NCBI GenBank assembly: GCA_011364925.1
Contig: RDOA01000013.1
Span: 1 to 64,000, forward strand
Source: Promethearchaeota archaeon
GTDB lineage: Archaea; Asgardarchaeota; Lokiarchaeia; Sigyniarchaeales; SOKP01
Length of the DNA stretch: 64,000 nucleotides
Direction: 5' to 3'
This document shows, one piece after another, positions 8,307 to 17,905 of this stretch. How positions within the stretch are numbered: position 1 is the first letter of the stretch; each line of letters starts with the position of its first letter. Under the pieces are notes generated by a model. The model was not told the origin of the DNA, searched no databases, and saw nothing but the letters and a program-made list of their open reading frames with translations. Both the position numbers and the translations under genes were made by a program.

Positions 8307-8891
8307 GTGAACAATACGGATATCATAGGGGAATATCGGGGAACAGTTAAAAATAGAGTATTAACTGCGTTATTACAGTCCTACATGGATAACTTAGATT
8401 ACGATGGCATGAAATCGATATTAAAGGAGGCAGGACTGTTAGAACTTAAAGATATCCGTGGAGTAGATCCCGAGGGAGAAATAGACTTTTTTTCGTTTAA
8501 GAAAATTATATCCGCTCAAAATTGTTTATTATACGATTCTTCCCATTTATTATCAGAAATTGGAAAGAAGTTTTCATTTTACTTATTCCCTTTTGGAAAA
8601 GTATTTGAAGAAATTGTTGAAGAAATAAATAAGTTGATCGTGGCTGATTGGCGAGTTATAATTGTCGAAAACAGAGCAGAATCAGTTATCATTCGCGTTG
8701 ATAAATGCATTTTTTGTTCAGAAATTGGAGTTTCTTGCGAGTTGTTTAAAAGTTTTTTAATCCATTCGTTAGAAAAAAGTTTACCCTCTGATTTCTGTGT
8801 TGTCCCTTACGAAATAAAAGAGAATATTAATAATCCAGATCATAATTCTTTCGTTTTAAAATTACGTATTGAGAAAAAAAATTCATCTTAA
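8307..8891 (+). CDS. V4R-like (4-vinyl reductase-type) domain protein
   Basis: A 194-residue soluble protein starting at GTG 8307. The helical N-terminus (KNRVLTALLQSYMDNLDYDG, then MKSILKEAGLLEL) and the C-terminal block IIRVDKCIFCSEIGVSCELF, SFLIHSLEKSLPSDFCV are laid out like V4R and heme-NO-binding-type small-molecule sensors, with cysteines CxxC and C in the last part. The call is by pattern only. It lies 82 bp upstream of a small GTPase on the same strand. A second V4R protein at 22630-23118 also neighbours a small GTPase, which suggests a ligand-sensing partner role. Confidence 0.5.
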   Translation: MNNTDIIGEYRGTVKNRVLTALLQSYMDNLDYDGMKSILKEAGLLELKDIRGVDPEGEIDFFSFKKIISAQNCLLYDSSHLLSEIGKKFSFYLFPFGKVFEEIVEEINKLIVADWRVIIVENRAESVIIRVDKCIFCSEIGVSCELFKSFLIHSLEKSLPSDFCVVPYEIKENINNPDHNSFVLKLRIEKKNSS

Positions 8892-8973
8892 AATAGAGAA
8901 AGCTTAAATATACCAAAAATCAAAATACTTTTTGTCATAATAATTATAAAATCATAAAATATTTCTACCAAAA

Positions 8974-9537
8974 GTGCCAGCAGAAAGTATGTCTACTGAA
9001 GTAAAGGAATATGTTTTCAAAATAACTATTTTAGGTCAAAGTGCTGTTGGAAAAACTTCACTGATTAATCAGTTTGTAGAAAATTCGTTCCAAGAAGATT
9101 ATAAACCTACGCTAGGGGCTAATATAATCCGAAAAGATGTAAACATAGATAAGGTGAATGCTAAGGTGCGGTTAATAATGTGGGATCTTGCTGGTCAAGA
9201 AAAGTATAATGTCATTCGTAGTATGTACTTCCAAGGATGCGTTGGGAGTTTGCTGGTATATGATGTTACTCGTCATGAGAGTTTCTCAGCGATTGAATCT
9301 AAATGGTTAAAAGATTTTAAGAATTATGTGAAAAAAGAGGGAGCGTATATCTTAATTGGCAATAAAATCGATTTAGACTCGCAGCGAGTTGTCACCACAG
9401 TAGAAGGCGAGAAACTCGCGGAGCAAATCGGAGCAAGTGCTTTTATCGAGACGAGTGCTAAATTAGGAAAAAATGTTGAGGAAGCGTTTAAGAACCTAGT
9501 TTACCAAATTTTAAGAAATTATGGAGAAGAAGTTTAA
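8974..9537 (+). CDS. Ras/Rab-type small GTPase
   Basis: A 187-residue protein from GTG 8974 (an ATG at 8989 gives 182). All nucleotide-binding motifs are present: G1 GQSAVGKTS (21-29), the switch I threonine in YKPTLGAN, G3 WDLAGQE with the catalytic-position glutamine, G4 NKID, and G5 ETSAK. The C-terminus (LRNYGEEV) has no CaaX or CC lipidation signal, as is usual for archaeal members. It is closest in style to arc-Rab/Ras proteins of Asgard archaea. It follows a V4R-like gene by 82 bp on the same strand and may be cotranscribed with it. The cargo or pathway cannot be told from sequence. Confidence 0.93.
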   Translation: MPAESMSTEVKEYVFKITILGQSAVGKTSLINQFVENSFQEDYKPTLGANIIRKDVNIDKVNAKVRLIMWDLAGQEKYNVIRSMYFQGCVGSLLVYDVTRHESFSAIESKWLKDFKNYVKKEGAYILIGNKIDLDSQRVVTTVEGEKLAEQIGASAFIETSAKLGKNVEEAFKNLVYQILRNYGEEV

Positions 9538-9616
9538 AACTTGCTCAGATAAAAAATTAACCTCCTAATTAATCTCTTTTAAATTACCAATCACTAGTAT
9601 AAATTATTTAAGGTAA

Positions 9617-10777
9617 ATGATAAAAATGAAAGAATTATCAAAAAAGATAATAAATTCCCCAAAATCAAAAATCCGCGAATTGTTTGATCTTGCTGCTGGA
9701 AGATCCGATGTAATAAGTTTAGGTATCGGACAACCAGATTTCTCAACACCTCAACCGGCAATAGAAGGAGCCATCAACGCATTAAAAAAGAAAATTACTT
9801 ATTACGCACCAACAAAAGGTATCCCAGAATTGTTACAGCAGCTTGAAATTAAATTAAAGGATAAAAATAAAATTAACGCGAAGTGGGAAGAAAACATCCT
9901 ATTAAGCAACGGTGGATCTCAAGCTCTTAACCTTACATTTGCATCGATATTTAATCCTGGCGATGAGCTTGTTATTTCTTCTCCAAATTTCATTTCATAT
10001 TTCTACTTGAGTGCTTTTTTTGATGTAAAATTAGTTGAAATCGAGAGGAAAAGTGACTTTAGTCCCGATATCGAAAAACTTAAAGATTCAATCACACCTA
10101 AAACCAAAGCTATCTTAATTAACTCTCCTAATAATCCTACTGGATATTCGTTGAATAGGAATGAATTAGAAGAAATTGTTGATATAGTTAAAACTCACGA
10201 CTTGTATTTAATCTCTGATGAAGTATATGAAAATTACTTATATGATGGCTCTAAACATACCAGTCCCGCATCATTAAAAGACATGTTCGAGCGTACGATT
10301 ACTTTAAACGCTATGTCAAAACTATACTCTGCGACAGGATTTAGATTAGGTTATATTGCAGCAAATAAGGAAATAATTGAAACGATGGAGAAATATCATC
10401 AATACACTGTAGCAGGTACGAATCATCCTGCTCAATATGGCTTTTTAGAAGCATTAAAAATGGATAATGGCTTTTTTGATGAGATTTTAAGGAGTTTTGA
10501 CAAAAGACGTTTATTAGTGTACAATCGATTAAAGGAGATGAATTTTGAGGTGGTTAAACCTAAAGGTGCGTTCTATATAATGCCAAGAATTAAAGAATAT
10601 AATATAACAGGTGCCGAGTTTTCGGAAAGAATAATGAGAGATCAAGCTGTCGCAATTGTCCCCGGAAATATTTTTGGATCTTTTTCAGAATCTATGTTAC
10701 GAATGTCTTACGCGACAAAATTAGAAAAATTAGAAGAAGCTATGAATCGAATCGAGAAATTTGTAAGAAAACTATAA
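9617..10777 (+). CDS. PLP-dependent class I/II aminotransferase (AspC-like)
   Basis: A 386-residue fold-type I enzyme. Recognisable parts are LGIGQPDFSTP near the N-terminus, SNGGSQALNLTF (cofactor phosphate region), INSPNNPTGYS, the aspartate motif ISDEVYENYLYDG, and the Schiff-base lysine in NAMSKLYSATGFRLGYIAA. The C-terminal small domain has KPKGAFYIMPR and RMSYAT, whose arginine binds the substrate carboxylate. It is likely an aspartate, aromatic or broad-specificity transaminase; the exact substrate is not readable. ATG 9617 and ATG 9626 are both possible starts. The next gene, an M20 peptidase, converges with a 9-bp gap. Confidence 0.9.
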   Translation: MIKMKELSKKIINSPKSKIRELFDLAAGRSDVISLGIGQPDFSTPQPAIEGAINALKKKITYYAPTKGIPELLQQLEIKLKDKNKINAKWEENILLSNGGSQALNLTFASIFNPGDELVISSPNFISYFYLSAFFDVKLVEIERKSDFSPDIEKLKDSITPKTKAILINSPNNPTGYSLNRNELEEIVDIVKTHDLYLISDEVYENYLYDGSKHTSPASLKDMFERTITLNAMSKLYSATGFRLGYIAANKEIIETMEKYHQYTVAGTNHPAQYGFLEALKMDNGFFDEILRSFDKRRLLVYNRLKEMNFEVVKPKGAFYIMPRIKEYNITGAEFSERIMRDQAVAIVPGNIFGSFSESMLRMSYATKLEKLEEAMNRIEKFVRKL

Positions 10778-10786
10778 CTTAGGATG

Positions 10787-11917
10787 TTATAAAAAAGTAC
10801 GTAAAAGAGCTCGGGACAGATATTCTGTAGATTTAATAACATCTTCTATCACAATATACTCATTTGGTTTATGAACTATACTTGGATCACCGGGGCCATA
10901 GATTACAAAAGGGACGGGTTTCTTTTTTCGAACAAGAACCCCTGCGTCTGTGGCATAAGGAAGACCTATGAACTCCTTTCCGCTTATTTTTTTTAAATTT
11001 TGAATGAAAAGATTATCGATTTCAGTTTGAAGTGCCGGAAGTGTATAGATTATTTCTACCTCTACTTTACAAGGAGATCCATCTATTGCGCGTAAGTTCT
11101 TATTCAATTTTACGTAATCTTGTTCTGGGATATATCTATAATCAATAGACAAGACAGTTTTATCTGGAATTATATTATTTGCGATCCCTCCTGTTATCTT
11201 CCCAATATTTAGCGTGGATTTTCCCAAAATGTCATTCTCAACATTATCTAAACAATTATAAAGATGTGGAATAATGTTTAAGGCACCCTCAATAGAATTT
11301 ATTCCTAATTCAGGCGTTGAAGCATGCCCTGCCTTCCCATAGATATGGATATCCGCCCATAATAATCCTTTTTCGGCTATACCAATGTTCAAATTTGTTG
11401 GTTCCCCCACGATAACAAGAACTGAATCGTCCATGACACCCTTCTTGACAAAGTTATAGGCTCCAGTCATGCCTGATTCTTCATCTGCACTACATAGGAG
11501 GAAAATTGAGTACTCTTCTAGTAATTTAGGATAATCTTTTAAAGTTAAAAGGGTTCCAATAAGCATTGTTAGTCCCCCTTTCATATCACATGCCCCTCTA
11601 CCGTACAATTTCCCCTCAATTACTTTTCCAGAGAAAGGAGGATATTCCCATTGTGAATGTTCACCCGCTGGTACAACGTCTAAATGCCCAGAGAGTATTA
11701 TTTTTTTCTTACCGGTTCCAATCCTCGTTATTAAGTTATTTAATTCGACTCCTTTCTTAAGATACTTCATAATTTCGTTCTGAAAACCTTCAGACTCCTT
11801 AAAGACATTTAGAATCAGATACTCGATAATTTCTTCAGTTAAACCTGGTGGATTTTCTGTAGGAATTTGTACTAAGTTCTTTAGAATCTGTGGTAGATTA
11901 ACATTAATGGTAATCAA
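10787..11917 (-). CDS. M20 family metallohydrolase (ArgE/DapE-type deacylase)
   Basis: A 376-residue zinc hydrolase. Metal and catalytic residues are visible: LSGHLDVVPAG (His ligand and the following Asp), GRGACDMKGG (bridging Asp), SADEESG (catalytic and ligand Glu), GEPTNL (ligand Glu), and the C-terminal His in IVHKPNEY. The dimerisation domain around residues 185-290 begins AEKGLLWADIHIYGKAGHAS. The family covers acetylornithine deacetylase, succinyl-DAP desuccinylase and carboxypeptidases. The substrate cannot be fixed, and no arginine or lysine biosynthesis gene is adjacent. It precedes nothing obvious in an operon; the M24 peptidase gene lies 49 bp upstream on the same strand. Confidence 0.88.
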   Translation of the reverse strand: MITINVNLPQILKNLVQIPTENPPGLTEEIIEYLILNVFKESEGFQNEIMKYLKKGVELNNLITRIGTGKKKIILSGHLDVVPAGEHSQWEYPPFSGKVIEGKLYGRGACDMKGGLTMLIGTLLTLKDYPKLLEEYSIFLLCSADEESGMTGAYNFVKKGVMDDSVLVIVGEPTNLNIGIAEKGLLWADIHIYGKAGHASTPELGINSIEGALNIIPHLYNCLDNVENDILGKSTLNIGKITGGIANNIIPDKTVLSIDYRYIPEQDYVKLNKNLRAIDGSPCKVEVEIIYTLPALQTEIDNLFIQNLKKISGKEFIGLPYATDAGVLVRKKKPVPFVIYGPGDPSIVHKPNEYIVIEDVIKSTEYLSRALLRTFL

Positions 11918-11965
11918 CTCTGTCGTTCATTTCATTAGGTCCTATTTTAAAATAAAAATAATTTG

Positions 11966-13168
11966 TTAAACATAATCGACTTCAAACGGAGTTTTTGGAA
12001 GCACTTCGGCTCCATTCTTGGTCACCAATGTTGGTGATTCTAATCTTAAACCTCCAAGCCCTGGACGGTTGAAAACGACAGCAGCTATTTCTACCATGTT
12101 TTCCTCGAACACCATAGACCCCCATTCTTTTCCAGGTACTACTACAGGCCAAGATTCGTTTCCGATTAGCCCGATTCCGTGTCCTAGCCCAAAGAATAAA
12201 TCATTAGCGTATCCTTCTTTGTCTGCCACTTTTCTAACTGCTTGATAGCAGTCTTCGAATGTATTTCCAGGATACATATTATCAATAAGACAGTAGCATA
12301 GTTGTTCATAGACATCATTAAACTTTTTTAACTCTGCTTGACACTTTCCTAACACATAATTGTGGCTCAAATCTCCGAGATAACACCCGATTTCACTGTG
12401 TAAGTCTACAAGTAAAGATTCCCCTTCTTTTACTATTTTATTTGTTGCTGGTGTACAGCCATTAAATGTCCAACTCGCACGATAACCCGAACCAATTTCT
12501 TGACTTCCTGTAAAGGTCCATTCATAATTACTTCCCGCTGTTCTCATAGCAAGCGTCCCTAGGCCAGCAATTTCGTTCTCTGTGAATATTTTTCCCTTAG
12601 GGCGTTCCTGTAGCGCGCTTTTAACTGCGGATTGTCCTATATCTGTAATCTCACTTGCTTTCCTCAACATTGCGATTTCTTCCGGTTCTTTGATGAATTG
12701 AATTCTCTCAGTTTTTTCGTTAAAATCGATTAATTCACAGCCTGGAAACACTTGTTTAAGTAATTGTGCTTCAGTATATGATAGCATCTGACCTGTGACA
12801 CATATATCTAAACCGAGCTCTACCCCAATTCTAGGCGGAGATCCTTTAGGATCGTACACTCCTGCCTTTTTTGCAGCAGATTGGATTTTTTTCTCCCAAA
12901 AGAATCCCTTCATCGGTCCCCAACCACTAATATTCTTCAAATAGCCTTCAGCTTTTACACGTTCCACATCCAACAATACTGTAAATAGAATAGGTTCACC
13001 CATCCCTTTTCTTGGCAAAAAAATTGCACTTTTCCAAGGAACGAAACATCCTGATAAATAGGTTATTGATTTTACTCTGGTAAGTATACAAAAATCAAGA
13101 TTAAGGTCTTCCATGGCGGCTTGATACTTATTTACATGTCCTTCCCAATTAATCTTAATATCACTCAT
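11966..13168 (-). CDS. M24 family peptidase (Xaa-Pro dipeptidase/creatinase-like)
   Basis: A 400-residue two-domain protein: a creatinase-type N-terminal domain (about 1-160) and a pita-bread catalytic domain. Dinuclear metal ligands can be placed: two Asp in LLVDLHSEIGCYLGDLSH, His in GLGHGIGLIGNE, Glu in NMVEIAAVVF, and Glu in GGLRLES. The usual EP after the fourth ligand is EI here. The family cleaves X-Pro peptides or, in creatinase-like branches, other amidinohydrolase substrates. With an M20 hydrolase just downstream on the same strand, a peptide-catabolic role is reasonable. Confidence 0.85.
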   Translation of the reverse strand: MSDIKINWEGHVNKYQAAMEDLNLDFCILTRVKSITYLSGCFVPWKSAIFLPRKGMGEPILFTVLLDVERVKAEGYLKNISGWGPMKGFFWEKKIQSAAKKAGVYDPKGSPPRIGVELGLDICVTGQMLSYTEAQLLKQVFPGCELIDFNEKTERIQFIKEPEEIAMLRKASEITDIGQSAVKSALQERPKGKIFTENEIAGLGTLAMRTAGSNYEWTFTGSQEIGSGYRASWTFNGCTPATNKIVKEGESLLVDLHSEIGCYLGDLSHNYVLGKCQAELKKFNDVYEQLCYCLIDNMYPGNTFEDCYQAVRKVADKEGYANDLFFGLGHGIGLIGNESWPVVVPGKEWGSMVFEENMVEIAAVVFNRPGLGGLRLESPTLVTKNGAEVLPKTPFEVDYV

Positions 13169-13329
13169 CTTTCATTCCTAAAAATAATTATATCACTTTA
13201 ATTATCTGGTTATTTATTAATTTCATTATTTTAAAATTATTATTGTTTAAGAAAAAAGATATTAGGTTACAAAAAAGAGATATTTAGAGTAAGTTTAAAA
13301 AATTAATATAGATGCTCAAATATTGAAAA

Positions 13330-15609
13330 CTACTGATATAAGTTGGAATCTCTGTCTTTTAATTTTTGGTCTTGAGCCATTTGTTTTGCTAGATTTTCGT
13401 ATTTATCGATAGTCTCTTTATGCAATGTTGAGGTGACTTTCGAAAGGGCATACTCAAAATGCTTAAATTCCACAACATCAAAATCATCCTTTTTCTCTCT
13501 TAAAGCTTGCATCCCTGCTTCTCTACACAAATTTTCGATATCAGCACCGCTATAACCTTCTGTCATTAATGCTAAATTCTTAAGTGAAATACTCTCATCT
13601 AAAGGCATATATCTTGTATGAACTTCTAAAATTTTGATTCTTCCCTTGTAATCTGGAGCAACAACATAAAGCATCTTATCAATTCTTCCTGGACGCAAGA
13701 GTGCAGGATCGACTAAATCTGGACGATTTGTACTCGCCAATATAATAATATTAGAATTGCTCTCTATTCCATCCATTTCAGTCAGTAATTGGGTTATAAC
13801 AGTATCATGTAATGTAAGTGTTCCCCTATTTTCAGTAAGAGCTTCAACTTCATCAAAGTAAATTATTGATGGTGCTAATTCCCTAGCTTTTGAGAATATC
13901 CCTCTAATATTTTTCTCAGATTCACCAAACCACTTCGATAATAATTCGGGGCCCTTAACAGTAATAAAATTTGAGTTTGTTTCAGTAGCAATTGCCTCTG
14001 CTAAAAGTGTCTTGCCGCAACCAGGAGGTCCAAATAGTAAGATACCACTTACTGGTCGAATTCCTACTTTGTCGTAAAAGCTTGGATGAATTAATGGCCA
14101 TTCAACAGATTCAATCAATTCTTGTTTAATATCTTCTAATCCTCCGATGTCATCCCACGAAACTTCGGGAATTTCCCTTATGTATCCTCTTATGGCAGAT
14201 GGTTTTATTTCTCTATGAGCTTTTTGGAAGTTTTTATCCTTTACATATAAATTTTGAATAACTTCAATAGGGATAGGTTCATCAATATTGATTTCTGGCA
14301 ATATGTCCCTAATCGCGTCCATAGCTGCTTCTCTAACGAATGCCATTATATCAGCACCAACAAATCCATGAGTAATTTCAGCATAATAACTAATCTCTAC
14401 ATCCTCCGTTAAGGGCATTCCTCGAGTGTGAATTTTAAAAATTTCATTTCTAGCCTTTTTATTTGGGACTTTAAAGCTTATTTCAGTATCAAAACGTCCT
14501 GGTCTCCGTAAAGCTGGATCTACAGCGTCTATTCGATTTGTAGCACCAATAACTATAACACCTTCTCTACCCTTCATTCCATCAAGTAGGGTAAGTAACT
14601 GAGAAACAACGCGTTTTTCAACTTCTCCCGTAATTTCACTTCTTTTAGGGGCGATTGAGTCAAGTTCATCTATAAATATTATCGCAGGTGCTTCATTTTC
14701 TGCCCGATCAAAAATTCCTTTTAAATTTCTTTCACTATCACCGTAAAATTTACTCATAATCTCGGGACCATTAATCATGAAAAAACTAGCATTAGCTTCT
14801 TGCGAAACGGCCTTTGCTACTAATGTCTTCCCCGTTCCAGGGGGACCATGAAAGAGTACTCCTTTTGGAGGTTCAATATTCAATCTATGAAATAATTCAG
14901 GATGTCTAATAGGTAATTCAACTACTTCTCTAATTCTTTGGATTTCCTCAGTTAAACCTCCAACATCATCATAAGTAATAATTTCACCAGAAACATTTAA
15001 TAGGGCAACTTTTTTGTTTATTTTAATTCTGGTATCCCGAGTAAATCTAACTACCTCACCATGAGGTTTCGTATTTAAAACTATTAACTTTAACGGTCCT
15101 AGCGTTGGTCTCCTCGCTCCGACTCCTCCTCCAAACATTCTCATAAATCCATTCATAGGATTATTGTCCTCTTCAACTTGAATGTAAGCTCCAGGAACAT
15201 CAATGATGTCTCCGGCTGTAATAGGTTTATCTATTAGTTTTCCTTTTATGATATCTGCCTGTTTCTTGATATCATACAATGGTTTAGTTGGAGCTAGTTC
15301 TATTTCTCTGGCTGGTGAAGCAATAGTCGGAGAAATTGTCACTATTTCTCCAATAGCCGAACCCAAATTTTGTCTTTGAATTCCATCAATTCTTATAATA
15401 CCTTCGCCTTTATCTGCAAAACTTGCTACGACAATACCCGCAGTTCTTTTTCTGCCGATTATCTCTATTATATCACCAGTAGATAATCCAATTTTTTCCA
15501 GTACGTCTTGATCAATATAGCATAGACTTCTTCCACTACGACTCGATTCTAACCTTTCTATTCGAAGTTTTGCTGATCTGTTTTCACTTTCTATACTCAT
15601 TTTCGTCAA
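13330..15609 (-). CDS. cdc48: CDC48/VCP-type AAA+ ATPase (VAT)
   Basis: A 759-residue hexameric unfoldase. N-domain residues 1-190 contain the double-psi barrel (LCYIDQDVLEKIGLSTGDII). The D1 module has Walker A GPPGTGKT, Walker B IIFIDELDSIAPKR and the arginine-finger region DPALRRPGRFD. The D2 module has GPPGCGKT, IIYFDEVEAL and DPALLRPGRID. The last helix carries the usual GADIENLCREAGMQAL. It extracts and unfolds substrates for degradation. Unusual in detail: the N-domain carries a methionine- and glycine-rich insertion (NPMNGFMRMFGGGVGARRP) near residue 155. A second ATG at 15600 is an alternative start. Single gene with its own promoter region. Confidence 0.97.
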   Translation of the reverse strand: MTKMSIESENRSAKLRIERLESSRSGRSLCYIDQDVLEKIGLSTGDIIEIIGRKRTAGIVVASFADKGEGIIRIDGIQRQNLGSAIGEIVTISPTIASPAREIELAPTKPLYDIKKQADIIKGKLIDKPITAGDIIDVPGAYIQVEEDNNPMNGFMRMFGGGVGARRPTLGPLKLIVLNTKPHGEVVRFTRDTRIKINKKVALLNVSGEIITYDDVGGLTEEIQRIREVVELPIRHPELFHRLNIEPPKGVLFHGPPGTGKTLVAKAVSQEANASFFMINGPEIMSKFYGDSERNLKGIFDRAENEAPAIIFIDELDSIAPKRSEITGEVEKRVVSQLLTLLDGMKGREGVIVIGATNRIDAVDPALRRPGRFDTEISFKVPNKKARNEIFKIHTRGMPLTEDVEISYYAEITHGFVGADIMAFVREAAMDAIRDILPEINIDEPIPIEVIQNLYVKDKNFQKAHREIKPSAIRGYIREIPEVSWDDIGGLEDIKQELIESVEWPLIHPSFYDKVGIRPVSGILLFGPPGCGKTLLAEAIATETNSNFITVKGPELLSKWFGESEKNIRGIFSKARELAPSIIYFDEVEALTENRGTLTLHDTVITQLLTEMDGIESNSNIIILASTNRPDLVDPALLRPGRIDKMLYVVAPDYKGRIKILEVHTRYMPLDESISLKNLALMTEGYSGADIENLCREAGMQALREKKDDFDVVEFKHFEYALSKVTSTLHKETIDKYENLAKQMAQDQKLKDRDSNLYQ

Positions 15610-15832
15610 AAAAAATTTTTATTCCTCTATTTTACTAGAAATAATGGTGCTTTATTTTCTTTTGCATTATTTATTATAATACTTCTGATTCATCTATTAA
15701 TTCTTCTTGATAAGATGTAGCTCGTTAAGTATTGTTTAAAAACGATATTTGCTTATCACTCATTATAATTTATTTTCTAATGTGAAATAAATCGCTAGTT
15801 TAAGACAATTAATTTAAGACTAAACTTTAAAA

Positions 15833-17131
15833 ATGCTTGAATTCAGGATAAACGATTACATAACTTTAAGATTAGAACATAATCATACTACGATTTATGT
15901 GAATAACGAGATATTTGACCAGTGCAGAAAAATACTATTTATAAATCCTCATAACAATGAAAAACAAAAAATGCTTGACTCAATAGACGAAGCAATTGAA
16001 ATCTTAAGTGATCATCCTCCAGTGGATTATAGATCGAGTGATTTTTATATCACCCCTGAGATGGAATTTTGGGCTCATTGCTCAAACCTACAAGCGTGGG
16101 TTGAAAACGATTATGATACTCGAATACTACATAGTAATTTAGCGTTTCCACTCTTGAAAAAATTGGTAGAACTTGGAGATACGAAAGCTTTCCACGTATT
16201 TAAGGAAGAGATTGCCAGGAGGTTTTTATCTGGATTTCCTCCAGTTATTCAATTTCTTCTTAACCAAGGATATTTAGAATATCTTAATAAAGAAGAATTA
16301 GAAGTGTTATTAGATGAGTTTGAGAATATTTTAGATAATCCTATATCAGATCTTCATGATGTCAAAAATTCAGCTATTCTTACAAATTTAACAGATTATT
16401 ACTTAAAACGAGGTTTGTACTATAATTTTGTAAGGTCAATCAAACTTGCTGCAAAAGAAACTTCGTTAGATAAAAGAACATTAAACAAACTCGGTGAAGC
16501 TTACATTTTTTTAGAAAAATTCCATAAAGCAATTGATGTATTAAAAAAATGCATAGAACTCCCACCGTTTGACCCAAAACCATATTTGGAGCTCGCTTAT
16601 ATCTATGATGAGATTGGGGAATATGATAATGCTAAAGTTATGTGCAATACTGTTTTAAACTTTCACTATTATAATAAGATTGCCTGGATTAAACTAGGTG
16701 ATATCTATATTCATAACAACGAATATGATAAAGCTATCGAAGCTTGTAACATTGCTTTAAGCATTGATGATCAAAATCCAATTCCATGGTGTACACTTGG
16801 TTCTGCTTATTTCTATAAGGGAAAATATGAAAGAGCAATTGAATTGGTCAAAAATTCTATGGAAATCGATCCAAAATATGTAGATGGATGGAAAACTTTA
16901 GGAGATATTTACAGCACGATAAATGATCTTGACAATGCTATTGATGCCTATAGGACATTGACACTATTTCGCCCTACTCACATTGGCGCATGGTATGATC
17001 TAGCGGAGATATACTTTAAAATGGAATTATATAACGAATCAATGAAAGCATGTAAAAAATGTTTAGAACTTGATTCGAAATTCGAGAAGGCATCAATACT
17101 TTTACAGAAATTAAAAGCCTTGAACATCTAA
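15833..17131 (+). CDS. TPR-repeat protein with a conserved N-terminal helical domain
   Basis: A 432-residue soluble protein. Residues about 1-170 form a domain with no name that I can attach: a strand-rich start (FRINDYITLRLEHNHTTIYV) and ITPEMEFWAHCSNLQAWVEN, DYDTRILHSNLAFPLLKKL. I have seen similar segments joined to repeat domains in Lokiarchaeal proteins (memory, not checked). Residues about 215-430 are six or so tetratricopeptide repeats, for example AWIKLGDIYIHNNEYDKAIE and PWCTLGSAYFYKGKYERAIE. TPRs act as protein-binding scaffolds. The 3' end overlaps the end of the convergent PSTK gene by 21 bp. Confidence 0.85.
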   Translation: MLEFRINDYITLRLEHNHTTIYVNNEIFDQCRKILFINPHNNEKQKMLDSIDEAIEILSDHPPVDYRSSDFYITPEMEFWAHCSNLQAWVENDYDTRILHSNLAFPLLKKLVELGDTKAFHVFKEEIARRFLSGFPPVIQFLLNQGYLEYLNKEELEVLLDEFENILDNPISDLHDVKNSAILTNLTDYYLKRGLYYNFVRSIKLAAKETSLDKRTLNKLGEAYIFLEKFHKAIDVLKKCIELPPFDPKPYLELAYIYDEIGEYDNAKVMCNTVLNFHYYNKIAWIKLGDIYIHNNEYDKAIEACNIALSIDDQNPIPWCTLGSAYFYKGKYERAIELVKNSMEIDPKYVDGWKTLGDIYSTINDLDNAIDAYRTLTLFRPTHIGAWYDLAEIYFKMELYNESMKACKKCLELDSKFEKASILLQKLKALNI

Positions 17132-17905
17132 ATTCTTTTTTAAAAACGCTTTAAAATCTTCCAGTATGATCTCTGAGTCAGAATTTTCGTATATTTTATT
17201 TTTTATAAATGATTTTCTATAATCTAATATTTTTTTTTTGGATTTACGATATTTTGGATTACTTAGAAGTTCACCAACATATTTTCGTGTGATCACATCT
17301 AACATCTCTCGAGTTGAGTTAGCGGTTTGGATTTGTAATGATTTATTACTTTTACTTTGTTTTTGAAGGATTGAAGCAATTTTATTGCTTAAATTCTCTG
17401 TAAATTGAATAATATCCTCTTTTTCAGTGAGTTCATAGGTATCGAAAGGAGTATCCCATTTGTACTTATTGAATGTGTCAAATTTTTTGTATACTTTCTT
17501 AATGACTTCATTTGGTATAGGTTTACCTCTTTCGTTGTTCCTTTTCAAACAAATGTCAAGAGGAGTTGAAATATGAATGATAAAGAATTTGATTTTTAAA
17601 TCATCAGCAATTGATTTTAAATCGTGTCGCATGCTTGAATAATAATTTAAATCGTCGCTAATAACGATATATCCTTTTAAAAGATTTTCTTTAACTAAGT
17701 CTATGTTTTTTTCTCGTATTTGAGGTTCATTTCTATAATCAAAACTTTTAGGGAATGCGATATCTCTGATAGCGTCTGGATCGATAATTTTTACTTGTTT
17801 TTGAAAAGTCGACTCCAGTATTTCTTTTAACTTAATAGCAAAAGTAGTTTTTCCCGATGCAGGTAATCCTACTAAAATAATTAGAAAATTAGAGTTACTA
17901 TTCAA
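17111..17905 (-). CDS. pstK: O-phosphoseryl-tRNA(Sec) kinase
   Basis: A 264-residue P-loop kinase. Walker A is GLPASGKTT at 13-21. SDDLNYYSSMRHDLKSIADD and NNERGKPIPNEVIKKVYKKF, then KYKWDTPF, closely follow the archaeal PSTK pattern that I know from Methanocaldococcus. PSTK phosphorylates Ser-tRNA(Sec) so that SepSecS can make Sec-tRNA, so its presence implies selenocysteine use. The basic C-terminal region (about 185-264, with REMLDVITRKYVGELL) would bind the tRNA acceptor arm. The gene overlaps the GIY-YIG gene upstream by 8 bp (one operon) and the convergent TPR gene by 21 bp. A generic tRNA or nucleotide kinase is the alternative. Confidence 0.8.
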   Translation of the reverse strand: MNSNSNFLIILVGLPASGKTTFAIKLKEILESTFQKQVKIIDPDAIRDIAFPKSFDYRNEPQIREKNIDLVKENLLKGYIVISDDLNYYSSMRHDLKSIADDLKIKFFIIHISTPLDICLKRNNERGKPIPNEVIKKVYKKFDTFNKYKWDTPFDTYELTEKEDIIQFTENLSNKIASILQKQSKSNKSLQIQTANSTREMLDVITRKYVGELLSNPKYRKSKKKILDYRKSFIKNKIYENSDSEIILEDFKAFLKKNLDVQGF

